Source: Siphlonurus alternatus | Taxonomy: Eukaryota; Arthropoda; Insecta; Ephemeroptera; Siphlonuridae | Assembly: GCA_949825025.1 (NCBI GenBank) | Contig: OX463778.1 | Span: forward strand, 47,144,829 to 47,208,828 | Reading direction: 5' to 3' | DNA length: 64,000 bases | In this document: in pieces, positions 10,819 to 23,459 of the stretch | How the letters are laid out: each line of letters opens with the position of its first letter | Position numbering within the stretch: the first letter of the stretch is position 1 | Notes under the pieces: generated by a model | Told to the model about the DNA's origin: nothing | Seen by the model: the letters and a program-made list of their open reading frames with translations, nothing else | Databases searched by the model: none | Made by a program: the position numbers and the translations under genes

Positions 10819-11691
10819 TATTTTTAAATTTTCGAAACAGGAGAAAATCAATTTTTTACCTTAAGTATACTGTATAATACCGTTAATACATTTAAAAAAT
10901 CGGATTTTTTTAACTTCAATTAATAATAAATTTAAAGAAATGTACAGTATTATATTATACATTAGACAATAAAACTATAAATAGCAATTGTAAGATGTAA
11001 TATACCTATAATTTAATTAAAAAATAATAAAATACCATTTATAGTTTTAATTTTTATGTTGAACATCATGCGGGGAAGGTTTACATCATTTTTTATATTT
11101 TAAATTATTGTCTTCATATAGAAAAACGTAAATAACTTAATAATGAATACTACATAATATATAATAATTATAATAATAGAATTATAGTATAATTAAATAA
11201 TCATAATATGGATATTGGGCGCATTTTAAATAAATTAAATATGTATAATACTATAACGCTGTGTTTCGAGTATATACGTACATTTTTTAAGTCTTTTTAA
11301 GAAAATTTTTCATAAAATTTTATCTAAATCATGTCCGTCGAGTACCATTTTTTGTTATTTTTCCCTTAACTTAACCTTAATTTACTAAGGTTCAGCTCTC
11401 AAGGGGGGGGGGGGTTATAACACCCAACCCATCCCCCTTGTCTACGCCCCTGCATGGTACTGTGAATTTTTCAAATTTTTCTGAGACCGGGAACTATTTT
11501 TAAAAAATTATTGAAAGTCTATTTTATTACGTCACGGGCGGCACTGCCCTATCCTTTTTCTTAAGGAGTACCGCCCGTGACGTCATCAAAATAGACTTTC
11601 AATAATTTTTTAAAAATAGTTCCTGGTCTCACAAAAATCTGAAAAAATTCAAAGTACCATGCATATTTTTATCCCTTCTTTCGATTAAGCC

Positions 11692-13745
11692 ACTAAAATT
11701 TTCACATTCTAATATTTCATTTGAATAAAAAATTTAGTTTTAATGATCAGAATGATTTTTTTGCACATGCACGTATCATATGCACAAAGGTTCGGGTAAT
11801 TGTCTAATTATTGAATGATATGAGCTTTATTTAGCTATAATAATTAAATTATTTCACTCCTAAAATGGGGGGAAATTAAAACAATATATATTAAAAAAGA
11901 AAAACTCTTCATGGAACATCAATGTTTAAAAAAAAGTTTTGATTCCATCTTGAAAATTTCAGTTTCTTGGTGATCGACCTCACAGATTTCAAAACTAATA
12001 TTATTTTTTTCCCTGCATGGCCCACCCTTATTAAAAAAAAAAAGGATAGTGTTCAAAAATAAAGATATAATATTATAGGACAATTCTGACAGTGCCATCG
12101 TGTTTTACGCAAATTTTAGCCCAGAAACACCTTTTTCATTTTTTGAAATGAAATGAAATTTATTTGATAGCTTTCGCTAATAATTACATCAGTATTTGTA
12201 GTACATTCAATTCATACAAAATTACATTTTAACTAATATTATATAGATGAATTAATGACAAATTAATGTAAAATTGAAGATTAATACATTATTTAATTCT
12301 TACATACTAAAATACAGTATTGGAACAGGAACCCTGAAAATTAATACAATATTATAAAACTTGCACTCTCTGCAATTTGCAAGGAACCATTACTCGTTAA
12401 TTAATTAGCTATGCACATACTGAGATAAATACATTATATATGTATCGATCACCTTGTAGTGCTGTTTATTTACTTATTATTATTTTTTTTTTTGTTCAAA
12501 TTCTACGGCCTACAGTTATTAACAATACAATATTATTGTATATATATGCTCAAGCTGAAAATACAGGCTCCATGTAAAATAGAGTATTCCTCATCAGACA
12601 ACTTGAACAACTATTATCATCAATCAGACAAAGTTACGTTTTTTGTATATTTGTTGGTTTTCTATCCTTAAATTCAAAATTTGTTACATTGTCTAATTGG
12701 CAAAATTAAAAATATGTTTTTTAAAAAAAAAATATTACGTGCAACACGATGGCATTGTCAGAATTGTCCTATTTATAATTTTAGCAGTATTTGGGACCGT
12801 TTTACATTGAGGGTGAGTCAGGGGCTATACGGTGTTTGCTTGGCTTTGTTGTTGTTTACATTCATCAGTAGGTACTTAGGGGGAACTGGAATCACTTGAT
12901 TTATTGCTCCTAATTTAACATATTTTTAATTTTTTTTAACAATAATTTATACGTAAGAAATGAATATACATAACTTGAACAAATATATTTGTTTTATTTT
13001 ACCTAGTTTCTTTATCATTATTCTTTGTTGTGCCGTTTCCCCCTCGTATTCAAAAGTCCGCGGGGAAAGCAATGGTCGGTGATTGGCTGATTTTTTTTCA
13101 GAATGTTAGGGTCAATATCAGTGCATAAGTGTCGTAAAATGGTCATTATTGACGTGAAATTTGGAGTCGATTTACATTTTATTTAATGATTTATTGTATT
13201 TTTCACAGATATCATTGGCAAATATTGCATTTTTTTCCATTTACTTGACATTTCAATCTATCAAATAAAATAATTGTCAAAGGTATCACAATCGTCATAT
13301 CGCAGAAAATAAATAGTTTTTGGTATGCTATACTACCATGTTAAATAGGTGCTTTTTGCCTACATTCACGTGACGTCATGTTTTTGTGACGTATGGTGAA
13401 AGACCCGTATAGTTATACCATGAGTCAGGGGAAAAAATATTATTAGTTTAGTTTTGAAATCTGTGGTGTCGATTACCAAGAAACTGAAATTTTGAAGATG
13501 AAGTCAAAACTTTTTTAAAAATTTCATTTAACTTTGATTTTCCATATACGGTGTTTTTCTGTTTCTTTTTTTTCTTTTTATTTTCCGTTATTTTGAGGAT
13601 GAAATAATTTAATTAGCTAATTAAAACTCATATCATTCAATTACCCAAACCTTTGTGCATATACGTGTGCAGGAAATTATTTTGATATCATTAAAATTAT
13701 TTTTTTATTAAAAATAAAAAATGTAACACTAGATATCATGGAACA
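11692..13745. mobile_element. ~2 kb interrupted inverted repeat
   Basis: Three blocks of the left side recur reversed on the right. 11,722-11,870 (..TTTTAATGAT...GGTTCGGGTAATTGTCTAATT) matches 13,600-13,735. 11,934-12,030 (TTTCAGTTTCTTGGTGATCGA) matches 13,418-13,513. 12,076-12,110 (GACAATTCTGACAGTGCCAT) matches 12,737-12,775. The right side has extra sequence. This looks like a fold-back transposon, or two facing copies of one repeat; no coding frame is recognised. Confidence 0.6.
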
Positions 13746-13984
13746 GGCGAACATTCTGTATACTTTTAAAGAAAATTTCAATTTCATTTTAACAAGGATT
13801 TCCCTGATATGTAAATTTTAGATTTTCAAATCCAACCTCTCATCCCTCTGTAACATCTAAACAAGGGTAGTTCTTCAAATTTCCTTGAGCCACCCCTTCA
13901 TACGTACTCCAAGTCAACTTTGGGTTTGATTTTATTTAATATACCTTCAATATTGTCCTTTCTAGGGCGTTTGAAACATTTAAT

Positions 13985-14143
13985 TCAATTTAAAGGGAAT
14001 GGACAACCTGTATGAAAATTTTTTATTGCAGAAATGAATAGAGGGTACTAAATTATGCTAATCTGAATTTTTTTTTAGGTTTTTTTGAGACCCAGAACTA
14101 TTTTTAAATAATTATTAAAAATGCGGCCACGCCCCCTGGAGGC
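13985..14143. mobile_element. Half copy of GGACAA-ended MITE
   Basis: Contains only the left arm (ATGGACAACCTGTATG..TGCAGAAATGAATAGAGGGTAC..), ending after GGCCACGCCCCCTGGAGGCG. It is immediately followed by a full copy, as if tandemly inserted or duplicated. Confidence 0.65.
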
Positions 14144-14146
14144 GTC

Positions 14147-14489
14147 AATGGACAACATACATGAAAAAAATTTACTGCAGAAATGAATAGAGGGTACCAA
14201 ATTATGCTAATCTGAATTTTTTTCAGATTTTTTTGAGACCCAGAACCATTTTTAAATAAATTTAATATTGAAAGTGCGGCCACGCTCCCTGGAGGCGTCA
14301 ATATTCGTCTAGTCTCTATCCTTTTTATTAAGGATTCAGGGGTGCCAACTGAAATCACAGGACTTTCAATATTTATTTAAAAATAGTTCCAGGTCTCAAA
14401 AAAATCTGAAAAAATTCAGAGTAGCATAATTTGGTACCCTCTATCCATTTCTGTAATAAAAAAATTTCGTGCAGGTTGTCCATTATGGG
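14147..14489. mobile_element. GGACAA-ended palindromic MITE, full copy
   Basis: Left end ATGGACAACATACATG, right end CGTGCAGGTTGTCCAT, with mirror-image arms and the central ATCCTTTTTATTAAGGAT. Same family as 1,748-2,085. Confidence 0.8.
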
Positions 14490-14725
14490 ACACCCATTAT
14501 GGCCGTTATAAAAAATACATAATTACATTACAATAATTAATTACTAATATGTAATTGTGATTCAATACAATAAAATTAAAATATTATAGTATATTTATCA
14601 ATATAGCATTTCATAACAAATAATAAATAGATATAGTTGTATCATATAATAAAGAATACTGGTTGTAGTGTATAGATCATATAGTACATACGTATTGGAC
14701 GCATGAATGAGAACAGAAAATGGAG

Positions 14726-15044
14726 TAACGACCTCAATTTTTGTTTATTGCAGAAATGTATAGAGGGTGCAAATTTCTGTTACCCTGATTTTTTTCAGAT
14801 TTTTTAGAGTACGTCCGGGACCTATTTTTAAAAAATTATTGAAAGTTCTTTTTGTGACGTCACGAGACGCCGCTCCTTAAGAAAAAGATAGGACTTGCCG
14901 CCTCGTGACGTCACAAAAAGGACTTTAATAATTTTTTGAAAATAGTTCCCGGTCTCAAAAAAATCTGAAAAAAATCAAGGTAGCATAACTTTGCACCCTC
15001 TATCCATTTCTGCAATAAAAAAAATTGAGGTCGACACTCCATTG
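14726..15044. mobile_element. Palindromic MITE, GACCTC-ended type
   Basis: Left end GGAGTAACGACCTCAATTTT, right end complement AAATTGAGGTCGACACTCC. The centre carries two TGACGTCA sites (14855, 14906) flanking CTTAAGAAAAAGATAGGA. Same subtype as the copies at 48.4 and 59.8 kb. Confidence 0.82.
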
Positions 15045-15099
15045 AACACAATACGAAAGACATGCTGATCATAATTATAATATGATGTTTAATAATAAA

Positions 15100-15310
15100 T
15101 TAAACTTTTTATTTCCATTTTCGTTTGCTAGATGTATCAGACTCAGCTGAGACACTGCGCTGTAGTGCAGCGTCGACCACGAGTAATTACTAGTCACGCT
15201 CCAGCTAGAGGATCTCCTCGGGCAAGCGGTGAGGAAAATACCGGCTTGCACCTGCCCCCCAGGCACCGGTGAGCACCGACCCTGAACCGCACAGCTTTAT
15301 AACAACGCCT
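15100..15310. other. GC-rich island
   Basis: GC-rich against its surroundings, containing GCAGCGTCGACC and GCACCTGCCCCCCAGGCACC. No protein match and no exon structure; possibly regulatory DNA or an old repeat. Confidence 0.35.
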
Positions 15311-15459
15311 TGCTGGTGAATCAGATGACTTTGGAGCTACAAAGTGACAAAACATCTCAAATTATTTTGAATTAATTAAGGATTTTTCATTTAATTATAA
15401 TTAAATTTTAATAAATTGATATTATTGGCTCATTCGTTTCATTCATCTCCTTCTATCAC

Positions 15460-15494
15460 TTATCGACCAGTGATTGAAAATCACTGGTCGATAA
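15460..15494. repeat. Perfect hairpin, 16-bp stem
   Basis: TTATCGACCAGTGATT, loop GAA, then the exact complement. Isolated, with no larger element seen around it. Confidence 0.8.
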
Positions 15495-15499
15495 CTTAT

Positions 15500-16079
15500 T
15501 TGTATATTAGAAAACATTATAATATTTATTTATGATATCTTTATAATATATTTGTACAAGTTCTAATTATATTTTCTGATATTCCTTTCCACAGTGACTC
15601 ATCCAGTCGACTCTAGTCGGTATAATATATAGTACTGCATTATGTTGGTACCGGTACCGGTACACGTGTTTAATATAATTATTATACTACATAATAATAT
15701 TCAAAAATATTTATACAGAGTAAATAAAGTTTATGTATCTTTTTGCATAAATTTGTACAAATTAAATAAAATAATTATCATTCAACATGTTTGTGATACC
15801 ATTTAATGGAGAAAATCAAAATATTCAGTTAAGTTAATATCTATAAGAGCACATCAATAATTATTTAATCATTATATATAAATCAATCCTATGAGTAATA
15901 ATTTATAAATTCATTTTATTGTTAAATTAATAACCATAAAAATAAACATCTATAAGAATATAATATATTATGTTATTCTGTCTTTAATAAATGTTAAATG
16001 AAATCAATAAATTGAAGCTGCATGATATATTTTTATATTTTAATGTTTTTTTTTTTTTTTAATTGACAATGTAATTTGA
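15500..16079. other. AT-rich DNA, nothing recognised
   Basis: Very AT-rich. The only oddity is a short GGTACCGGTACCGGTAC tandem palindrome near 15,645. Confidence 0.5.
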
Positions 16080-16290
16080 ATGTTTGTAGTACGATGCCAT
16101 ACTCACCACTTGTGGCATCAGCTTATTTTTTTATGGCGCCAGCCCTACCTCCTCCTCCTCCTCACGTACTTGAGTGAGCGGAGTCACGCGAGCTCCGGAG
16201 CGAGCCACCATGCTGCCCCTGTCTCACGACCATGTAGAATCGTTCATTTGCGTGAGAGATGCCACTATTAGAGATCGAGCCTCTAACATG
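16080..16290. other. GC-rich island with CTC tract
   Basis: Contains a pyrimidine tract (CTACCTCCTCCTCCTCCTC) and GAGTGAGCGGAGTCACGCGAG. No coding support. It resembles the other GC islands across the 15-46 kb region. Confidence 0.3.
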
Positions 16291-17310
16291 TGATGTATTT
16301 ATTTCTATAATGATTAATAATTTTTTGGCAAGCGTAATGATATATTTTTTTTTCCAATTGATAATAAAAGATTATAAGATTTACAAAATGTTTTATTCAT
16401 CGACAGCAAATATATATACTTATTATATACAGCTCTACACTCTACATAATATTTAATATTTTAATATATTTTGTTTTTTGTGATATCATTTTGTAGCTAT
16501 AAAATTGAAAACTGAAAGAAAAAAATAAACAGTAAATTTTTATGGGCACAATGGGCTAACCTAAACTGATTAAAAATGTTGTGCAGGTTCTGTTATATAT
16601 AGGTATGACACTGCATATATTATAGTAAATTGTTAATTTAAAACACTTTAAAGTACTGAAGCCATAACGTGATATATATATTAACATGCAGAGATCAGCA
16701 TCAGTCGAGAAATACGACGTTTGGCAGTACCGTCCCCAAACTTCGTGAGGCTCTCTCTGATCATAAGATACGAAAATCTCTGAGATGATCTCAGATCTCT
16801 TATTTAAAGTATGTTTTATATACTAATATGTAGCTCTAAAATAACAATAATAACAGAACTATTGAATGATTTATGAGTATAATTATATAGATATGATAAT
16901 TAGTTTATTACATGTAGTTGTCAGTTGTCACCGAACTATATATAACCCAACAAATTGTCTAGGCTCACTTACTTAATTAGCGAAGCTCGCTAAAATCTTT
17001 TGAAAAGATGATAAAAAATTAAAGCCTGCAAATTAAAAATTGATGCAGTTTTTTATCACTTCATTTTTATTTGTTATAATATGTTAACTTCAACCGATTT
17101 ACAAGAAAAACCTGATACAAAAATAAAATTGTTTTACATTTTACAGAAATAAAATATTTCAATTTAATATAATATATTGAAAAAGCGCAAATATACAATA
17201 GTATTTGTGTATTTATGCTTTTTCTTCAATCACTTGGTAGTGTTGATTTAGATATTAATTGCGATGCTCAACTTTCACGTTGATTATTAATTTGTTAATA
17301 CACAGTATAA

Positions 17311-17689
17311 TTTTTTTTTTTTTACAGCTCGCGGCGGGGTAATGGGTAGGGATAAGGTATTAGGGAACGGATGATGGCCACGGCCTGTTACGCGTCCCAG
17401 CATTTGCTGAGGTGAGACTGAGGGAACTCAGACTAAGAACCGTGGAAAACCTCAGTCAGGACGGACACCTCTACTTTTTCTCAATGGACCAAAGCGATGT
17501 CCAAAGTCTGGGGAACCACACACAAGTGCATCACTGCACTGGGTGGAAATTAAGCGAGACGAATTTACCCCAGGGAGGGAGCAGCGTAATATTTACTTGA
17601 AACGGTCACCCATCCAAGTACTAACCACGCTCGTCGTAGCCTGACTTCGGTGATCTAACGAGAACCGGTCAATGCACTGCGCCACGCTC
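17311..17689 (-). mobile_element. 5S rRNA-derived SINE, copy 2
   Basis: Minus-strand copy. 5S-like head at 17,600-17,689 (complement of GGTCACCCATCCAAGTACTA is box C), body, and tail seen as T13 at the left. It lacks the GGGGTGTATCCTTG segment before the tail that copies 1 and 3 keep. Confidence 0.85.
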
Positions 17690-18080
17690 AACCTCAACAT
17701 AATCATTTTATTGCTTTTCGATTGTACAACAATATAAGCACGTCATATGTAATGATGAATAATCACAAATAAGTTGAAAGTACGCCAATAAAACACATAG
17801 CAAATAATCCTGCAGACATACAAAACAAAAGTAGTATAATATATCCATGCAGTCACGAGCTCATGAGCGCTATTGTTTGTACCTTTGTCCTTCCTGCAAT
17901 CTAGGGATTTTAAATTTTGTATTTAACGTATTTAAGCTCATTAATAAAATTGGAGACGATTGGAGACATGGTATGAAGAAAAATTTAGGATTAATATTTT
18001 TGGCTGCTTCAATATATGATGAGATAGCATCATTATTTCAAGCAGCAATGAAATATTTGTGAGAAATAAAAGTGTTACGT
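17690..18080. other. AT-rich DNA, nothing recognised
   Basis: A 71-codon frame at 17,847-18,062 is open but shows no recognisable family, start context or splice structure. Confidence 0.4.
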
Positions 18081-18099
18081 TCGAATTAAATTAGATGAA

Positions 18100-18483
18100 A
18101 CCCGCCACTCTAGTAGACAATTTAAGCATTCTGATTGGTGCGTAAAGGCGGGAGAAGCTTTGGTTGTCATGGCAACGCGCATCTCAGTGGGAGGGGGTGG
18201 CAATAATGGGGGACCCCTTCCTTCCTCGATGCCTGACTGGTTGGCTTGGGCTTGAGGGAAGCCGCGCTTCGCCGGTTCGGCTTGCCTGCCCTGTTTTACC
18301 GCCGCTCACTCGCTTTGCCCGCTTGGTTGTTTGGAGTTGAGTCGCGCGACCGCGCCGGTTTACCTCTGTGCTGTAGTTAGCATGCCAGTGGGCTGGTAGT
18401 TTATAGTTCGTAAACTTGACAGTGACTTGTGAGTGATAATCTGAAAATTTGTGCTGTATTCTGTAGTGGACATCTAATATAAA
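18100..18483 (+). promoter_or_regulatory. GC island with candidate leader exon of Nrt
   Basis: CpG-rich block in AT-rich DNA with an inverted CCAAT box (GATTGGT near 18,131). It ends in a strong donor, AAA|GTAAGT, at 18,484. The first coding Nrt exon begins a few bases after an acceptor, so an upstream noncoding exon must exist. This island is the best-placed candidate, implying a ~15.4 kb first intron. Position and splice signal only. Confidence 0.4.
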
Positions 18484-19719
18484 GTAAGTAAAAATAGAAC
18501 AAATTTATTTCAATTTTCGGAAATATTGCATTTTCAAAAATAACTGCACCTTCGTTTGCAGCATGATGCAGAGCTTTTTTTTTTTTTTTTTTTTTTGCAT
18601 TGACTTTTTTAAGGTTTTTGAACTCGCTCCATCTTTTACTTTTTTTTTTCGACCATTTAATTTATTGTAACGAAGTGTTCTAAAAGGTATATATACTACA
18701 CTAAAAAAAAAATAATATATAATATATTAAATATATTAATATATCTCTAGGTGAATTCAAAATTAAAATTTACAATTTTAATCCAGCAAATTTACAAACA
18801 GATTTCTGTTTCAGATTTATGATAAAGTTAAATTAATTTAATTAAGTACTGACAGTAGTGACAGTACTGTAAACAAAAAAGAAACTACTTGTTTGATGAA
18901 GCCATATTATATATATCATATATACAGAAGCTCGTAGAACTGCATGGGACTGATCAAAAAGCTAATTAAGCTAGCCTATAACTTGATTACGCGCAACTTT
19001 ACATAATATGTATAAATATAAGCTGTAATGTATTGTGAATACCACATAATATATAGGAATTAAGTATATTAAGTCATATTTGATTCTGATTCAAAATACA
19101 ATCATCCGTGACCATGACTTGCATACACATTAATTAATAACAACACTAATAAAAATACGTACACAATTTGTGATTAATAATGAAAGCGACTTATAAAGTA
19201 TAAATTTTTATCATATTTACATGTAACTGAAATATATAATTAAAATTAAATAATAGCAATTAATAATGATAACATTATATATTGATGCGATATAAAATAA
19301 TCCTCACTAAATTACATGCTATTAAATCATGCAGACATTATTATATCAGTAAATATGTGAAATACTATAATATTGCATCCAGGTTTTTAAAATAAATAAA
19401 GTTTCAGGGTGTCCAGATTTCTTGGTATATTTTATATTATATATAATACATTTTTCTTATAATTTTTTTTTCTACACGTATGCATTTTAAAATCTACAAT
19501 TTTATTATTTCAATATTGTATATGTATATAAACTATAGATAATTATAAATTAATTATAACATTTGCTTGTAAACTTCTTCAAAGTTACAAAGTCCACTAT
19601 AAAGTTACTATTTTATCATATAATAATAATTAATGTGCAAAAATCAACATTGTCGAGAACACGTTTTCAAATATCGCGAAAAATAATATATAAATACAAA
19701 TTATAAAAAAAAAAAATAT

Positions 19720-20050
19720 TGGCTCCACGGCGTCTCTGCTGAACACTGTAAGTTTGCGAATGGTAAATGGTATTCGAGAAGTAGTAAATGCGTGCGAGTT
19801 GCGAGAGAGGCGCGGCAAGCAGCCCTTACTGCTAGAGATGCTTCTTTACCACCGCTTGGCAGCCGCGCGTAGTCATGTAACCTCCCTCACGCAATATTAT
19901 TGATCGGGTGCTCAGTACAGGAAAGTAACAGGGAGGACTACGCGTGGTTCTCTCTCTCATGAAGCCTCGCCTCGGCGTCACTCTCTACACAACAAGTGAA
20001 CGTCGACCAAGCCCTCTTTCACTCGAGCTGACGAATGACGCAGCTTTTAC
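19720..20050. other. GC-rich island in AT-rich intron
   Basis: Contains GCGAGAGAGGCGCGGCAAGC, TCTCTCTCTCATG and CGAATGACGCAG. Candidate regulatory DNA or a leader exon (CTGTAAGTTTGCG at 19,746 is a donor-like sequence). No coding support. Confidence 0.3.
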
Positions 20051-22184
20051 CTTCATTTACCATTTAATTATTAATTAAATTAAAAACCTAGAACTAAAAC
20101 AATTATTTCTCTTTATAGAGTATTATATCAAACGGTGTATCACTGTATATGTATTCATAAATATTGCTGCTATCATTTTCCTACTTTGAAAAAGTTTTTC
20201 AAAATAGGATTTAGTAGCAAAATATTAACTCAGTTATGTTTTAACTGTCCATAATTTCAAAGTTATTGTTTTTTTCTTTTATTATACTGCCATGCTATAT
20301 TAATATGTAATTTAATTTGCAATAGTAGATAATTATACATACACAGCAGTTAAAATGTAATATGGTCATGCGCTGTTTCACATTAAAACAAAATATAGCA
20401 CCTACGTGGCTACGTGCTGCAAAACCGCACAACTCGTGTGCTCAAGAAGTTGCATACATCTTGGAACTGCAGGATGAACGTTGCTCCTGTGTGTTTTTTT
20501 TATCACTGGCAAGTTCATGAGAAATTGTTCTCTATATTTTTGTTACTGTTAAACGATAAACATTTTTAAAGCATGGAAATAAGTTCTTGTTATATTTATA
20601 TATTATTATAGATGTCATATATTCTGTGATGAAGTGATTTAATCGTAATATTAAATAAATAAAATAACATTATAGATTGACTTATTACTTATTAAGTTAA
20701 ATAACGCAAGGTCGAGACAGTCTGGTATATACCTGATATTTTACCAGCTAGAATAATAATAAAAAAAAATTAATGAGAGGAGAACAATAAGAATAAAAAA
20801 AATAATAGTGGTCTCTTACATATATAGGATAATTATGGCTGTATATTATTAAAAATGTCATACCTCCGTTCATCGATCAGGAGTAGCATGTATAATTGAT
20901 GGATTGGCCTGATTGTATAATGTACGTACAACTACTAATACAGTACAGTAACAATAATGATATATTAGCTAAATAAATTAATGTTGTCATGCATCTGTTA
21001 TTTTGTTTCTATGTGTGAATTGAATTGAAATTAATTTATGTATTGACTTCGGGTCTGCGGACCTAGCAGTTATTGCCCGTAAACTTTTTATGTGTGTGTG
21101 TGTGGGTCAGATGTTGCGTGGATATAAAACAAACATCAGCTGAATAGTATAATAATATAATATGAATATATAGTATATACTGAATGAATAGCTGCACCAT
21201 GTAGGTATGTTATACCATGCAGCATAGGACCTTAATTATACATAAAGGTGTTCCTCATGCATGAGGTATATAAACAGCTGCTATATCCTTTTCTATCAGA
21301 TCTGTAAAATCTAGATAATCCAAACAATCCTCGAATAAATTACTTTAGATTTAATATAAATATGAGGCTAATAAAAAAACACATTTAATGTAAGACTAAT
21401 AAATGCAACAAATTAATGTTGTATTTTGAATAATAATACTTTTTATAGGAACAAATTATGGTTAAAAATACTGCTTCCCAGGTACAGCTTTCAATAATTT
21501 ACTGCAGCGTTAAATTACCACTTTCCTTGTCCAAGTTAGTCACTGAGCTTCGCAAACTAGAATTTCTTGATTTAATTAAATTATTTTTGTATATAATTAG
21601 TCTATTTAATTACCAAGTGTGTTGGGTATAACAATATTTGTAGTGGTAATTAATGTAATAATATGATAATTCAATGCGCATAAAATTTTTAATTAAAATT
21701 GTGTATGATACCTATACAGTTTATATTATATATGATTATGATTTTATCTATAAACTAAATCAGTATATTTATCATACTCTAATTACGAATGCATTTTAAT
21801 TACAAAAGTAAATTAAATAAGTTACAAAAATTACGCTATACATACTATTTATAATAAATACAATATAGCTATATATAGAGTATATATAAAAATGTAGCAT
21901 TTTATTAAAAAATTATTTAATCATTTATATAATATAGTTCTATATTTTTAATTTTAATAATTTAATAATTATATTAATTAGCAGATCTTTTAACTTCAAC
22001 ACATTTATACATGTGTTAATAACTGTTAATACAGTATAAAACTCAGGTACAATTTTAAAATAAATAATTCATATTTATAGTTTAATGACAACTTTGTTAT
22101 TTTGTAGCTGATATCTTAAGTTGTTGAGTTTACGGGTCATGAGTTACGTACGGGATCTCCACTACCAGCTGATTATACTCGGTA

Positions 22185-22380
22185 CTCATTTGTTAGCTCA
22201 GCGGTCGAAGCAGTAACGTTCCGCTCTGCTTGCCGGCTGTAACCACTGTAACTACCACCCGCAGTGTTCTCCGTTCAGATACCACTCGTCCCGGTCTCGA
22301 ACCCAGGGCCCAGCATGACCAAATTAAATGTACTCTCAATCCATCACTGCACACTCGGTCAATCAACCTCAACACACCTT
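22185..22380. other. tRNA-SINE-like sequence
   Basis: GTTAGCTCAGCGGT matches a tRNA box A. GGTCTCGAACCC ~105 bases later resembles box B, but the spacing is too wide for a tRNA and no cloverleaf forms. Possibly a rearranged tRNA-derived SINE. Confidence 0.3.
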
Positions 22381-22500
22381 CCTTCCTATAACGAGATTTT
22401 TTTTATATATATATTTATATTTTAACCTAACCACTTTGATGAGGTGGTACTCGTGATGGAACTATTTTAGTTTTTGGTGCATCACATCAAAAAAGCAAAA

Positions 22501-22516
22501 AAAAAAAAAAAAAAAG
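22501..22516. repeat. Poly(A) run
   Basis: Sixteen or so consecutive A after AAAAAAGC. Confidence 0.8.
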
Positions 22517-22834
22517 GTTATTTATTATTATTTATATTGTTATATTATTTATATAAATAATTATAATAACATTATATAATTATGTTCAATAATATAAGTC
22601 TGATTCATCAATAACTTTAAAAAAAAATCCCCAGCATGAAGCACTTCTCACTGCTAAAAATAACAACTATAAATTAAACTCCTTTTAATCTTTGATAAAA
22701 ACAAAACTTTCAATGCTAATGTCTTATAAAGTGTAGTATTATATAGCGGTGTGAAGTTCTTGTTCTCAAGTTTTACAACAGCTCTCAAGCTCTTGTCGTT
22801 TCATTTTCAAGTGACATCTCATCTCCTTCCATGT

Positions 22835-23110
22835 GACTTTCAACTCAGCAATCTCCTCCTCCTCCTTCTCCTCTCCCTCTTAATTCTTCCTCTTCCTTCA
22901 TTCATTTGTTCACAAATGATCTCAAGAGCTCCACCGACAGTCCCATCATCGTCGTATATCGCGCGTATCTTTCTATCGTACATCCTTCGTCTCATTATGG
23001 CCTCAGAACCGCATGACCAGCAGAGGGCTCCCGGCGTCCCCTCTCCTCTAAGATCGCTTGACCAGGCAAGCAGAACCGCCGCTCGACCGGCCCACAGCAT
23101 TTTGTCGAAA
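22835..23110. other. Pyrimidine tract and GC island
   Basis: CTCCTCCTCCTCCTTCTCCTC is part of a long C/T tract at 22,850-22,890, followed by GC-rich sequence to 23,110. A 127-codon plus-strand frame spans it but lacks an ATG and reflects the tract. Confidence 0.35.
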
Positions 23111-23459
23111 TCTTTTTCCTATCTTCTTCTATAAAACCTTTTTGTGTAATAATGCTCTCTGCTTTTGAGAAATAACTAAAAAAAAAAAAAAAAAAAAGAT
23201 TCCTTCCTAACCATGTAAAGCTATCAAGAATGCCAACTTGAGCGTGCAAAAACTAAATAAACTTTAAAACATTAAAATTATTGAGTATAAATTGTAAAGG
23301 TTTATTTAAAATTTATTTAAAAAATATCGCAGTAATTGAATTTAAAACAGTTAAAACGCTGCATGTAGTTCTCTGTACGATCATGCAGGTAGGATCGTAA
23401 TTTAAAAGTATGTATGAAAGTGTAATGAATTTATTTTAAAAATGAAGCGTGTTCATTAT

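Larger units (their letters stand above)
9846..11452. mobile_element. Non-autonomous hAT-type element, copy 1
   Basis: Ends CAGTGGCGTAGCCAGG on the left and, on the complement of the right end, CAGGGGCGTAGAC. Flanked by 8-bp direct repeats TATGGTAC (9838-9845) and CATGGTAC (11,453-11,460), one mismatch; 8 bp is the hAT superfamily target duplication. Similar over its length to 48,736-49,836, apart from a SINE insertion. No transposase frame is present. Confidence 0.85.
9777..11725. mobile_element. Palindromic MITE split by a hAT insertion
   Basis: The outer arms are mirror images: TTTGAATGAGATATTAGAAT ..CAGTGGCTTAATCGAAA at 9777-9830 and its complement at 11,664-11,725. The inner arms (11,461-11,550 against 11,570-11,663) carry GACCGGGAACTATTTTT and a CGTCACGGGCGG/CCGCCCGTGACG centre. 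With 9846-11,460 removed, the left arm reads straight into TGTGAATTTTTC and matches the right arm. So one ~340-base palindromic element was interrupted by a later insertion. Confidence 0.78.

Noticed and set aside
22751..23134. 127-codon plus-strand frame with Leu-rich start
   Set aside because: No ATG at its start. The Leu run reflects a C/T tract, and there is no splice structure or recognisable motif.
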